A DNA stretch of 64,000 nt, taken from assembly GCA_001874335.1 (NCBI GenBank), contig MPDE01000011.1, positions 62,001 to 126,000 on the forward strand, given 5' to 3'. This document shows, piece by piece, positions 54,445-63,325 of this stretch; the stretch's first letter is position 1, and each line of letters starts with the position of its first letter. This stretch comes from Bacteroidetes bacterium MedPE-SWsnd-G2 (GTDB lineage Bacteria > Bacteroidota > Bacteroidia > Flavobacteriales > Flavobacteriaceae). Under the pieces are notes generated by a model. That model saw only the letters and a program-made list of their open reading frames with translations, did no database searches and was not told the DNA's origin. The position numbers and the translations under genes are program-made.

Positions 54445-55986
54445 ATGGCAGGAGGAAAAGCATCTGCAAGGCAGAAAATGATTAACCTGATGTACTTAGT
54501 ATTTATTGCAATGATGGCAATGAATATGTCTAAAGAAGTACTATCCGCATTCGGTTTGATGAATGAAAAATTCACAGTAGCTAATGAAGCTACCGATGCA
54601 AGAAATGAGAGTTTTATGGCAGGTTTAGCTGAGAAGGTTTCAGAACAACCAGCAAAATACCAACCATTAAAAGGTCAAGCTGATCAAATTGAGACCTTAT
54701 CTAATGAATTAGATACTTATATCGAAGATCTTAAAGGTAAAATGTTAAAAGGAATAGAAGATCGTAGTAATTACGAAGCTATGGATAACACAGCCTTTTT
54801 AGATGAGTACTTCTTTACAGGAGATGCGTTGAATAGGAATGGAAAGGCTTTTGTTGCAGCTTACGAAAAATATAGAGATGGTGTAGTAGAGGTATTATCT
54901 GGTAACCCTGATATGGCAGATATTTCTGCAAGTGTAACTAAGGCCTTCAATACAGAAGAGGTTACTAATAAAGATGGGAAGAAAATTAAATGGTTAGATT
55001 ACCACTATAAAGGATATCCTTTAGTAGCATCTTTAACTAAGTTAACTTCTATTCAATCTGATATTAAAACAACTCAGTCTGAAGTATTGAGTAGTATGTT
55101 AGGGTCTAAGTTACAGTCAGAAGTGTCTTTAAGTAACTTCGAAGCTATTGTAGTACCTGCAAAAACGGCTTTCTTCTCAGGAGAGAATTTCCAAGGAACA
55201 ATTATCTTAGGTAAAAAAGATAATACATTAAGTGCTCATAAAGTAGTTATTAATGGTACAGAATTGGCTGCAGAAGCTATGCAAGCTGGTAAAACGATTT
55301 TAGACTTCCCTGCTGGTGCAGTAGGAGAACGTGAAATTACTGGTGAATTCCAATTTAAAGAAGGAGATTCAATCGTAAAAATTGCTGTTAATAGTTCTTA
55401 TGCTGTTGTACCTAAACCAAACTCGGCTACTATTTCAGCTGATAAAATGAATGTAGTTTACCGTGGTGTTGATAACCCAATGACTATTTCTTTTGCTGGT
55501 ATTTCTGATAACAATGTTACAGCAAGTGCTCCTGGATTGAAAAAGGCTGGTAAAGGTTATGTAATGCGTCCTACTTCTGGTAGAGAGGTTACAATTAACG
55601 TTAAAGGTATATTAGCAGATGGTAAGGCAGCGAATGATCAAGCAACATTTAGAATTAAAGATATTCCTGCACCAACAGGAGCTATTAGAGGAGAAATGGG
55701 ACTTGTAAAAATGCAACGTAATAGTTTAGAGATTTCTACTATTTCTGCTGAATTACCTGGATTCGATTTCGACTTAAAATTAAATGTTTCTGGATTCAAA
55801 TTTAAAGTTCCTGGTCAACCAACTATCAACGTAAGTGGTAAGAAATTGGATTCAAGAGCTAAAGCTGCTTTACGTAAAGCTAAGCGTGGTGATGCAGTGC
55901 AAGTATTCGATATTCAAGCGAAGATTGCTAACAACCCAACTAAATTAAAGAAAGTTGCTCCGGTATTTATCGAGTTAACTAACTAA
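54445..55986 (+). CDS. gldM: Type IX secretion inner-membrane motor protein GldM
   Basis: The 513 aa product starts with AGGKASARQKMINLMYLVFI, whose single membrane helix contacts GldL. The long periplasmic part is made of four domains (D1-D4); D1 is helical (about residues 35-220), the rest are beta-rich (FFSGENFQGTIILGKKDN, YRGVDNPMTISFAGI, ...). The dimer transmits rotation from GldL to the GldK/GldN ring. The length is the usual one for the family. Confidence 0.97.
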   Translation: MAGGKASARQKMINLMYLVFIAMMAMNMSKEVLSAFGLMNEKFTVANEATDARNESFMAGLAEKVSEQPAKYQPLKGQADQIETLSNELDTYIEDLKGKMLKGIEDRSNYEAMDNTAFLDEYFFTGDALNRNGKAFVAAYEKYRDGVVEVLSGNPDMADISASVTKAFNTEEVTNKDGKKIKWLDYHYKGYPLVASLTKLTSIQSDIKTTQSEVLSSMLGSKLQSEVSLSNFEAIVVPAKTAFFSGENFQGTIILGKKDNTLSAHKVVINGTELAAEAMQAGKTILDFPAGAVGEREITGEFQFKEGDSIVKIAVNSSYAVVPKPNSATISADKMNVVYRGVDNPMTISFAGISDNNVTASAPGLKKAGKGYVMRPTSGREVTINVKGILADGKAANDQATFRIKDIPAPTGAIRGEMGLVKMQRNSLEISTISAELPGFDFDLKLNVSGFKFKVPGQPTINVSGKKLDSRAKAALRKAKRGDAVQVFDIQAKIANNPTKLKKVAPVFIELTN

Positions 55987-56038
55987 GAAACTATAATCGA
56001 ATACGCTTAATAGCGTTGAGGCATGGTCCCAAATAATT

Positions 56039-56938
56039 ATGAAAATGATGAAGAATAGAAATTTATTATTAACTGTTTTAGCTGTATTTGCAGTAACTGT
56101 TTCTTTCGGGCAAGCAAATATTCTAAATGCTAAGCAAACTGAAGAGATCGGAATTAAATCTGAAGCTCACCAGTTGATGGATAATGACAAGCCATTAGAA
56201 TATGGATACGTGGATGATAGAGACATTTTATTTTCTAAAATGACTTGGGAAAAGGTTGTACTTGATGAAAGAGCAAACTTCCCTTATTACTACCCTGTAG
56301 ATACTAATAATATTGGTAAAGAAAGACGTTCGTTATACGATGTTTTAATGCGCGGTATTAAAGATGGGGAGTTAGAGAACTTATATGATGATTCATATTT
56401 TTCATCTAAACGTACACTTAAGGATATTGAAGCGGCCTTAATTAAAGTTGATACTACAGATTTAGGTATTGAGCAATTTAATGCTGAAGGTATTGTAGAT
56501 CCTCAATATATTAGACGTAGAGAAATTTCTGCATATGATATTAAAGAATACCGTATTAAAGGTCTTTGGTATTTTGACAAGCGTCAAGGTGAATTAAAGT
56601 ACAGATTATTAGGTATTGCACCTGTATCTCCGGATGTTAACTTTATTGATTCTGAAGATGGTGATTTAGTTGAATTGTTTTGGGTATTCTTCCCAGAGGC
56701 AAGAGACATTTTACACCATGCAAATTCATTCAATAATAAGAATAGTGCAATTCCAGTATCTTTTGATCACTTGTTAAACTCAAGACGTTTTAACGGTTAC
56801 ATGTACAAAGAAGAAAATGTATATGGAGACAGAGAGATTAAAGAGTACGTTGCAGAAAATGCCTTAATGCAATTAATAGAATCTGATCGTATTAAAGAAA
56901 AGATTCGTAGTTTCGAACAAGATATGTGGGCTTACTAA
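56039..56938 (+). CDS. gldN: Type IX secretion / gliding motility protein GldN
   Basis: The 299 aa product carries a signal peptide (NRNLLLTVLAVFAVTVSFGQ) followed by the GldN/PorN domain with GYVDDRDILFSKMTWEKVVLDERANFP (about residues 57-83), LWYFDKRQGELKYRLLGIAP and FWVFFPEARDILHHANSFN. It binds GldK to form the periplasmic ring. Two ATGs nine bases apart allow either start. A strong terminator follows at 56962-56992, so this is the end of the operon; gldO is not present here. Confidence 0.96.
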   Translation: MKMMKNRNLLLTVLAVFAVTVSFGQANILNAKQTEEIGIKSEAHQLMDNDKPLEYGYVDDRDILFSKMTWEKVVLDERANFPYYYPVDTNNIGKERRSLYDVLMRGIKDGELENLYDDSYFSSKRTLKDIEAALIKVDTTDLGIEQFNAEGIVDPQYIRRREISAYDIKEYRIKGLWYFDKRQGELKYRLLGIAPVSPDVNFIDSEDGDLVELFWVFFPEARDILHHANSFNNKNSAIPVSFDHLLNSRRFNGYMYKEENVYGDREIKEYVAENALMQLIESDRIKEKIRSFEQDMWAY

Positions 56939-56961
56939 ACCGTAAGTACATAATTTAAGAG

Positions 56962-56992
56962 AACGTTCACCTTTTTGGTGAACGTTTTTTTT
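56962..56992 (+). terminator. Intrinsic terminator of the gld operon
   Basis: The arms AACGTTCACC (56962-56971) and its complement (56977-56986) surround a T5 loop and are followed by T6. The last T bases also form the -33 box of the next promoter. Confidence 0.88.
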
Positions 56993-57020
56993 GTGCTCAT
57001 TTGTGATGGTCGTACCTTTG
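56990..57020 (+). promoter_or_regulatory. Promoter of the DAO oxidoreductase gene, leaderless
   Basis: TTTG (56990-56993), 19 bases, TACCTTTG (57013-57020) is a full consensus Bacteroidota promoter. The ATG at 57025 starts 4 bases after the -7 element, so the mRNA should begin at the start codon. The -33 box lies within the T tail of the gld terminator. Confidence 0.6.
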
Positions 57021-57024
57021 TAAT

Positions 57025-58065
57025 ATGAAAGTTGATTATATAATTGTAGGTTGTGGTCTCGCGGGTATTTCTATCTGTGAACAGTTACGTAGAAATGGAC
57101 GTTCGTTCGTGGTATTTGATAATGATTCTCAACACGCCTCTACTGTTGCCGCTGGTATGTATAATCCCGTTATTTTAAAACGATTTACGGAGGTTTGGGA
57201 TGCGCAGTTACAATTGGATATAGCCATGCCGTTTTATGCCGAATTAGAACAGTTATTACAGTCAACGTTGATTTACCCTTATCCAATTTATCGACGCTTC
57301 TCATCGGTCAAGGAACAGAATACTTGGTTTGAGGCTTGTGATAAGCCTGCTTTAGAAAACTTTTTAGCAACGCAGTTAATCAATAATTCTTTTGAGTGTA
57401 TTGACGCACCTTTTTCTTTTGGAGAAGTTAAACAAGCAGGGCGTGTTGATACTAATGCACTAATAGAGGGTTATAAAGCCTATTTAAAATCTAATAATAG
57501 TCTAATTACCACTGGCTTTGATTTTGAGAACTTGCAGCATTCAAAAGGCGGTGTAATTGTAAATGATATACAAGCTAATAAAATTGTATTTGCCGAGGGT
57601 TATGGTGTTAAGAGTAACCCCTTTTTTGGTGATTTACCATTAAAGGAGGCTAAAGGAGAGTTAATGCTAATTCATGCTCCCGATTTGAAAATTGATGTCA
57701 TTGTAAAATCATCGGTTTTTATTATTCCCGAAGGAAATGACCATTATAGTGTTGGAGCTACGTATAACTGGTCGGATAAAAGTGTACAGACCACAGATGC
57801 TGCCAAAGAAGAATTACAGACCAAATTAGAAAAGTTTTTAAAATGTGATTATACGGTTGTAGAGCAATATGCGGGGATAAGGCCTACAGTGGTTGATAGA
57901 AGACCATTATTAGGGAGGCATAACTCACATAGTAATTTATACGTATTAAATGGCCTAGGTACAAGAGGCGTGATGTTAGGACCGCTTATGGGGCAACATC
58001 TTTACAATTTTATGGAAAAGCATATCGATTTACCTGAAGCGATAAATATTAGGCGGTTTTCTTAA
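57025..58065 (+). CDS. DAO-family FAD-dependent oxidoreductase
   Basis: The 346 aa product starts with the dinucleotide-binding motif YIIVGCGLAGISICEQL (about residues 5-21) and FVVFDND, the beta-alpha-beta that binds FAD. The middle holds the substrate domain, and the C-terminal QYAGIRPTVVDRRPLLG and LYVLNGLGTRGVMLGP are typical of the D-amino-acid oxidase/ThiO/MnmC-like superfamily. It oxidises an amine or amino acid; the substrate is unknown. It stands alone and its 3' end overlaps the convergent DUF983 gene by 17 bases. Confidence 0.85.
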   Translation: MKVDYIIVGCGLAGISICEQLRRNGRSFVVFDNDSQHASTVAAGMYNPVILKRFTEVWDAQLQLDIAMPFYAELEQLLQSTLIYPYPIYRRFSSVKEQNTWFEACDKPALENFLATQLINNSFECIDAPFSFGEVKQAGRVDTNALIEGYKAYLKSNNSLITTGFDFENLQHSKGGVIVNDIQANKIVFAEGYGVKSNPFFGDLPLKEAKGELMLIHAPDLKIDVIVKSSVFIIPEGNDHYSVGATYNWSDKSVQTTDAAKEELQTKLEKFLKCDYTVVEQYAGIRPTVVDRRPLLGRHNSHSNLYVLNGLGTRGVMLGPLMGQHLYNFMEKHIDLPEAINIRRFS

Positions 58066-58438
58066 CCTTTGATTTGTCATAATGGATAAACATGTTTATC
58101 CAAATATTTCTTGAAATGCGCATGATAATGGGCATAAAGGCAACTAAGGTTCCTATAATTGCTATAAAAGCAGTATGGATGCTACTATTTAAGAAAATAT
58201 AACTAATTACAAAAGCTGCTACAGCAAACGCGATACCAACAGCATAACTCACATACATTGAGCCGTAAAAAAAGGAAGGTTCTAATCTGTATTTAGAATG
58301 ACAGGTAGAACACTCATCATTTATTTTTAAGGTGTCTTTAAGGTAATACGGATTTTTACGGGTATACATGGATTCTTGATGGCACGTCGGACAGCTTCCA
58401 GTGAAAATACTATATAATTTAGACCCCTTATTTATCAT
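58049..58438 (-). CDS. DUF983 membrane protein
   Basis: The 129 aa product has an N-terminal zinc-ribbon-like part with CPTCHQ (about residue 15) and CSTCHSKYR (about residue 41), then two membrane helices (MYVSYAVGIAFAVAAFVISYIF and TAFIAIIGTLVAFMPIIM). This is the DUF983 pattern, a short membrane protein family common in Bacteroidota and Alphaproteobacteria with no settled function. It is divergent from the ABC-F gene (84 bases) and overlaps the oxidoreductase gene at its end. Confidence 0.86.
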   Translation of the reverse strand: MINKGSKLYSIFTGSCPTCHQESMYTRKNPYYLKDTLKINDECSTCHSKYRLEPSFFYGSMYVSYAVGIAFAVAAFVISYIFLNSSIHTAFIAIIGTLVAFMPIIMRISRNIWINMFIHYDKSKVKKTA

Positions 58439-58448
58439 AGTAATTGTT

Positions 58449-58456
58449 TATTTTTG
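58449..58456 (+). promoter_or_regulatory. -7 element upstream of the ABC-F gene
   Basis: TATTTTTG is an exact TAnnTTTG match, 66 bases before the ABC-F ATG at 58523. No TTTG is seen at -33. If used, it leaves a leader of about 60 bases. Confidence 0.35.
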
Positions 58457-58522
58457 CGGTTTTAGTAACACCAACAAAATTAGGATTTTCTTCATTAAGG
58501 TTGGTAACATTAGTCACAAAAT

Positions 58523-60436
58523 ATGCTTAATATTCATAATCTTTCTGTTTCATTTCAAGGCGAATATCTTTTTGAAGATATCTCATTTAGATTGGGTAAT
58601 GGAGACCGTATAGGTCTCATAGGTAAAAATGGAGCAGGGAAATCTACCATGCTTAAAATATTATCTCGCGATATGGAACCAGATACGGGACAAATCGCTA
58701 CAGACAAATCTTTAACTATTGGTTTTTTAAGACAGGATATAGACTTTGTGATTGGCCGTACAGTTTTAGAAGAAGCCTATGAAGCCTTTTCAGAGATTAA
58801 AGCCTTAGAGCTGAAAATGGATGAAATTAACTTTCAACTAGCAGAACGTACCGATTATGAAAGTGAAGGTTATCATCAGATTATGGTGGATTTAAATGAC
58901 GTACAGCACCAATACGAAATATTAGGGGGGTACAATTATCAAGGGACAACAGAACGTATTCTTCAAGGTTTAGGATTTAAAAGAGAAGATTTTAATAAGC
59001 AAACCGATACGTTTTCTGGTGGATGGCGAATGCGTATAGAATTGGCAAAACTTTTACTTCAAGATAACGATGTGCTTCTTTTGGATGAGCCAACCAACCA
59101 CTTAGATATCGAATCTATTATTTGGTTAGAAGGCTTTTTAAAAGGCTATTCGGGAGCTGTGGTAATTGTATCTCACGATAAGATGTTTTTGGATAATGTT
59201 ACCAATAGAACTATTGAAATTTCTTTAGGTCGGATTTATGATTATAACAAACCGTACTCTCAGTATTTGGTATTAAGAAAAGAAATACAAACACAGCAAT
59301 TAGCGACTCAAAAAAACCAAGAAAAACAGATTCAGCAAACTGAAAAGCTGATTGAGAAATTTAGAGCCAAAGCCTCAAAAGCATCAATGGCACAGTCCCT
59401 TATTAAGAAGTTAGACCGAATAGATCGAGTTGAAGTAGATGAGGATGATAATAGCGTAATGACACTAAATTTTCCAGTATCAGTAGTACCAGGAAAGGTG
59501 GTAGTTGAAGGACATAAAGTGTCTAAAAGCTACGACGATTTAACGGTGCTTAGTGCTGTAGATTTAATGATCGAACGAGATACTAAAACGGCATTTGTTG
59601 GACAGAATGGTCAAGGGAAATCTACATTAGCAAAAATAATAGTTGGTGAGTTGAGTTTTGATGGTGATTTGAAATTAGGACACAATGTTCAAATAGGGTA
59701 TTTTGCTCAAAATCAAGCGGAGTATTTAGACGGATCTAAAACCGTTTTAGATACTATGATTGATGCCGCAAATGAGTCTAATAGAAGCAAAGTAAGAGAT
59801 ATTCTAGGGGCATTTTTGTTTAGAGGCGATGAAGTAGAAAAGTATGTTCGCGTATTGTCAGGAGGTGAACGTAACAGGTTGGCTTTGGCAAAATTGATGT
59901 TACAACCGTTTAATGTATTGGTGATGGATGAGCCTACCAATCACCTAGATATTAAATCAAAAACCGTACTAAAGGAAGCTTTAAAACGATTTGCAGGAAC
60001 ACTTATTTTGGTGTCTCACGATAGAGATTTTCTACAAGGTTTAACCACAACGGTATTAGAGTTTAAAGATAGAAAGCTAAAAGAATATTTAGGGGATATC
60101 GATTTTTATTTGGAAGAACGTAATGTCGAAAATCTTAGGGAAGTAGAGAAACGTGAAGTGGTAAAGGCAACACCGAAGCAAACCAATAAGCAATCTTATG
60201 AAGATCAGAAAAAGCTAAAATCTTTAAAGAATAAACTAAGTAATATTGAATCTAAAATAAATCAGTTTGAAAAAGAAATAAAAGCAGACGATTTAAAGTT
60301 AGCAACCAACTATGATGAAACTGCGGCTGATCCTAAATTTTTTGATGCCTATCAGGGAAAAAAGGACAAATTGGAGCAATTAATGATTGATTGGGAAGCC
60401 GTTCAGGAGGAATTAGATACAATTGAGGCATTATAA
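58523..60436 (+). CDS. ABC-F family ATPase
   Basis: The 637 aa soluble protein has two ABC domains in one chain. The first has Walker A GKNGAGKST, signature FSGGWRMRIELAK and Walker B LLLDEPTNHLDIES. The second has GQNGQGKST, LSGGERNRLALAK and VMDEPTNHLDIKS. Between them lies the P-site tRNA interaction linker, with a charged helical segment (EKFRAKASKASMAQSLIKKL). The C-terminal ~100 residues form a coiled coil, as in Uup/EttA-like proteins. ABC-F proteins act on ribosomes, relieving stalls or protecting from antibiotics; the subtype here is not certain. Confidence 0.93.
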   Translation: MLNIHNLSVSFQGEYLFEDISFRLGNGDRIGLIGKNGAGKSTMLKILSRDMEPDTGQIATDKSLTIGFLRQDIDFVIGRTVLEEAYEAFSEIKALELKMDEINFQLAERTDYESEGYHQIMVDLNDVQHQYEILGGYNYQGTTERILQGLGFKREDFNKQTDTFSGGWRMRIELAKLLLQDNDVLLLDEPTNHLDIESIIWLEGFLKGYSGAVVIVSHDKMFLDNVTNRTIEISLGRIYDYNKPYSQYLVLRKEIQTQQLATQKNQEKQIQQTEKLIEKFRAKASKASMAQSLIKKLDRIDRVEVDEDDNSVMTLNFPVSVVPGKVVVEGHKVSKSYDDLTVLSAVDLMIERDTKTAFVGQNGQGKSTLAKIIVGELSFDGDLKLGHNVQIGYFAQNQAEYLDGSKTVLDTMIDAANESNRSKVRDILGAFLFRGDEVEKYVRVLSGGERNRLALAKLMLQPFNVLVMDEPTNHLDIKSKTVLKEALKRFAGTLILVSHDRDFLQGLTTTVLEFKDRKLKEYLGDIDFYLEERNVENLREVEKREVVKATPKQTNKQSYEDQKKLKSLKNKLSNIESKINQFEKEIKADDLKLATNYDETAADPKFFDAYQGKKDKLEQLMIDWEAVQEELDTIEAL

Positions 60437-60642
60437 TCTTGCTGTTAAAGTGTTGAAAATGGGGTAGCTATCATAAGTTTGGTTGATGCAAATTATGTGG
60501 TTTTGAACGAGTTTTACCTCCAATTATGTTAAAAATGCAGATTTTTCGAAACAAATAATGTAGTTCATCGATTAAATTAGGTCGTTAAACGACTTTTGAT
60601 TAGTTTGGTATTCAATTTTGAACCCAATCAAAAATCTATCTA

Positions 60643-61548
60643 ATGAAATCTGCAAAATTAAGTCTGATATGCTTTTTAGTTACTCTATATAGTTTTGCTG
60701 GAGTTTCTACTACAGAACGACAAGCTCTTTTAGACTTTTACAATTCAACATCTGGAAATAATTGGAATACCAATTGGGACGTGAATGAACCGGTTTCTAA
60801 TTGGTACGGCGTAGTGGTAAAAAATGATCATGTTGTTGAGTTGAATCTGGCATTTAATAATCTAAACGGAGTAATACCAGAGAGCATAGGCAATTTAAAA
60901 CACCTCGTACAGTTAAATCTTTTTAAAAATGAGTTAAGTGGAAATTTGCCAAAATCAATCGGGCAATTGCAAAACTTAGAAGGCTTAAATATATCGTTTA
61001 ATAAGTTAGACGGTGCATTACCACAGGAAATAACAACGCTTAAGTCGCTTAAGGAAATGCAGTTGTTTATGAATAGAATAAGTGGTACCATTCCTGAGTC
61101 TATTGGTGATTTACAGCAATTAAAAGTTCTGGAGTTGTATAGTAATGATCTTGAAGGCGAATTACCTGCAAGTATTGGTGAACTTTCTGAGCTAAATATA
61201 TTATTGATTAGTAGTAATAATATTTCAGGTCGTTTACCACATAATCTTGGTCAGCTTACAAAACTGAAAGTTTTAAGTGTATTTGATAATAATTTATTTG
61301 GCACTATACCTTCAACGATAGGAGGCTTGAGCAACTTGGAAGAATTAGTATTATCAAATAATGCGTTTTATGGTAATTTACCAAATGAATTAGCGGCATT
61401 AACAAATTTGAAGATATTAATGTTGGGAAATAACGCTTTCAAAGGTGATTTGGTAAGTTTACAGAAAAAATTCCCAAATATTATTGAGTTCAATATTGAC
61501 AATAATGATAATAAAGGCACTATAGTAACCTTAGATACAGAGGATTAA
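60643..61548 (+). CDS. Secreted plant-type leucine-rich repeat protein
   Basis: The 301 aa product has a signal peptide (LSLICFLVTLYSFAG) and an N-terminal cap (ERQALLDFYNSTSGNNWNTN..., WYGV) like the LRRNT domain of plant receptor kinases. Nine full 24-residue repeats follow, of the form LxxLxLxxNxLxGxIPxxIGxL (about residues 65-280). It ends shortly after with no type IX C-terminal sorting domain and no kinase or anchor, so it should be released to the periplasm or exported by another route. A binding role is likely; the partner is unknown. It stands alone between a 206-base gap without visible features and a terminator. Confidence 0.88.
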   Translation: MKSAKLSLICFLVTLYSFAGVSTTERQALLDFYNSTSGNNWNTNWDVNEPVSNWYGVVVKNDHVVELNLAFNNLNGVIPESIGNLKHLVQLNLFKNELSGNLPKSIGQLQNLEGLNISFNKLDGALPQEITTLKSLKEMQLFMNRISGTIPESIGDLQQLKVLELYSNDLEGELPASIGELSELNILLISSNNISGRLPHNLGQLTKLKVLSVFDNNLFGTIPSTIGGLSNLEELVLSNNAFYGNLPNELAALTNLKILMLGNNAFKGDLVSLQKKFPNIIEFNIDNNDNKGTIVTLDTED

Positions 61549-61570
61549 ATTTTGCTAAAAATATACATTA

Positions 61571-61602
61571 AAAAGCGTATCAAAATTTGATGCGTTTTTT
61601 TT
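61571..61602 (+). terminator. Intrinsic terminator after the LRR gene
   Basis: GCGTATCAAA and TTTGATGCGT form a stem with two G-U pairs, with an A run before and eight T after. It lies 23 bases past the LRR stop codon. Confidence 0.75.
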
Positions 61603-61613
61603 GTTAATAGTGC

Positions 61614-61643
61614 TTTGTAATCTCAAAAAAGGTATTATATTTG
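61614..61643 (+). promoter_or_regulatory. Promoter of the initiator tRNA gene
   Basis: TTTG (61614-61617), 18 bases, TATATTTG (61636-61643) matches the Bacteroidota consensus in both boxes. The tRNA begins 12 bases after the -7 element. Confidence 0.65.
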
Positions 61644-61654
61644 CAGTCCAATAT

Positions 61655-61727
<73 letters not shown>

Positions 61728-61750
61728 CTAAGTTTTATACTATAGAAATC

Positions 61751-61780
61751 AACGGATTGTGTCTCACAATCCGTTTTTTT
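61751..61780 (+). terminator. Intrinsic terminator after tRNA-fMet
   Basis: ACGGATTGTG (61752-61761) and its complement (61765-61774) surround TCT and are followed by seven T in total. It would end the tRNA transcript before the integrase. Confidence 0.8.
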
Positions 61781-61808
61781 ATGCAAAGTGTTTCGCAATT
61801 TTTATTAG

Positions 61809-61832
61809 CAGTACACGATTCAGTACACGATT
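61809..61832. repeat. Tandem 12-bp direct repeat before the integrase gene
   Basis: CAGTACACGATT occurs twice in direct contact (61809-61820, 61821-61832), ending six bases before the integrase ATG. It lies between the tRNA attachment region and the recombinase gene, where arm-type binding sites are often found. It is read as VHDSVHDF if the integrase start were further upstream. Confidence 0.55.
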
Positions 61833-61837
61833 TTAAC

Positions 61838-63154
61838 ATGAAATTAAATTACTCAGAGCCGAAAATTTTTACTGGTGGCGTTGATGTTAGTCGATGGTCT
61901 AAGCTTTCAAAAAAGGAGCAATCTGATGCTCTTAAGAAAGATTGGTATGTATATTTTTCCTTTAGAAATCCCAAAACAGGGAAATTAGAACGTCAAACCA
62001 ATTTAAAGGGTAACGCAAATAGTTATACCAAAAGAGCTAATAGGTTAAAAGTTCTTAAACCAATTCAGAAAAGATTGATTCATATTCTGGAAGCAGGATA
62101 CAATCCTTATTCTGAAGATAATTCACTTGTAGTGCATAAGCTTAGAGGGACACAACCTGAAGCTAAATTGTCCAAGCCGATAATTGAGCAGCCCACTCCT
62201 TTAAAAGTTGTTAATTCAGAAAATAAAGTAGAGGAAAAGCCAAAACTTGTTTTGAGTATTAAAGATGCTTTGGAATTGGTGTTAAGTACCAAGCAAAAAG
62301 TATTAAATGAAACATCTTATCCCAAGTTTAAAAGTAAAATTGGTCAGTTTGAAAGATGGTTGTACAATAATAATTTTAAGGCTGAAGAATGTATATCCTT
62401 GGTAACTAAAAAGGATGTTATTGAGTTTTTGAATGATGTACTTCAAAGAACAAGTGCAAGAACAAGGAATAATTCGAGAATAGATATCAGTTCCTTTTTT
62501 CAAACGCTTGTGGATAATGAAATTTTACAAGATAACTTTGTAAAGAAAATTAATGTTCTAAAATCTAAACCTACTCGAAACAAAACGTATACAAAAACCA
62601 ATTTAGATGAAGTTCATGTGTTTATGAATGAAAACTATCCAACGTTATCACTTTTTGTAAAATTTATGTCTTACAGTGTAATACGTCCAATAGAAGTTTG
62701 TAGGTTAAAGGTTGGGGATATTAATATTGAGCAAAGAGAAATTTATGTAAAAGCTAAAAATAAGCCTCTTCAAACTAAACGTCTTACACAAATATTACTT
62801 GATGAATTGCCAGATTTATCAAAATTAGACAAGGATTTATATTTATTTACGCCCGAAGGAATAGGGGGAGAGTGGGATATTAAATCATATAATAAGAGAG
62901 GTTATTTTTCCAATCAATTTAAGAAAGTTAAGGATCAATTTGGGTTGGGGAAAGAGTATGGTTTGTATAGCTTTAGACACACTTACATAACAATGATGTT
63001 TAGGAAGTTGAAAACTAAATTGGGAAGCTCTTATCAAGCAAAAATTGAATTAATGCCAATAACAGGTCATAGTACTATGGCGGCTTTAGAGAAGTATCTT
63101 AGAGAGATTGATGCAGAACTACCTGATGACTATACTTATTTGTTGAAGAATTAG
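61838..63154 (+). CDS. Tyrosine recombinase (site-specific integrase)
   Basis: The ATG at 61838 gives 438 aa; in-frame starts at 61757 and 61781 lie in the tRNA terminator and the direct repeat and are less likely. The N-terminal ~150 residues form an arm-binding-like domain (KLNYSEPKIFTGGVDVSRW). A SAM-like core-binding domain follows (about 165-260). The catalytic domain has its first Arg in SVIRPIEVCRL, YSFRHTYITMM with the second Arg (Tyr where the HxxR His usually stands), MPITGHSTM and the nucleophile Tyr in LEKYLREI. Lying next to tRNA-fMet, it is the integrase of a mobile island that continues to the right. Confidence 0.92.
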   Translation: MKLNYSEPKIFTGGVDVSRWSKLSKKEQSDALKKDWYVYFSFRNPKTGKLERQTNLKGNANSYTKRANRLKVLKPIQKRLIHILEAGYNPYSEDNSLVVHKLRGTQPEAKLSKPIIEQPTPLKVVNSENKVEEKPKLVLSIKDALELVLSTKQKVLNETSYPKFKSKIGQFERWLYNNNFKAEECISLVTKKDVIEFLNDVLQRTSARTRNNSRIDISSFFQTLVDNEILQDNFVKKINVLKSKPTRNKTYTKTNLDEVHVFMNENYPTLSLFVKFMSYSVIRPIEVCRLKVGDINIEQREIYVKAKNKPLQTKRLTQILLDELPDLSKLDKDLYLFTPEGIGGEWDIKSYNKRGYFSNQFKKVKDQFGLGKEYGLYSFRHTYITMMFRKLKTKLGSSYQAKIELMPITGHSTMAALEKYLREIDAELPDDYTYLLKN

Positions 63155-63155
63155 G

Positions 63156-63194
63156 TAGATGTATTACAATTGTATTACAATTGTAATACATCTA
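63156..63194. repeat. Perfect 39-bp palindrome after the integrase gene
   Basis: Two 19-base arms, TAGATGTATTACAATTGTA and its exact complement, surround a single T. The repeat starts one base after the integrase stop. It contains two direct copies of GTATTACAATT (63161-63171, 63172-63182). There is no T run, so a simple terminator is not the best reading; a protein-binding or recombination site is possible. Confidence 0.7.
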
Positions 63195-63325
63195 TTTAAA
63201 AGCCCCAGTTATTAGAATTTTTCAACTCAATTATGGTGTATAAGTTGTTAAAAAGCTCTTTAGTGGTTTTTATTATTGATAATCCCTTTTAGTCTACATT
63301 CGCATTTGTTTAAAATACATTTAGA

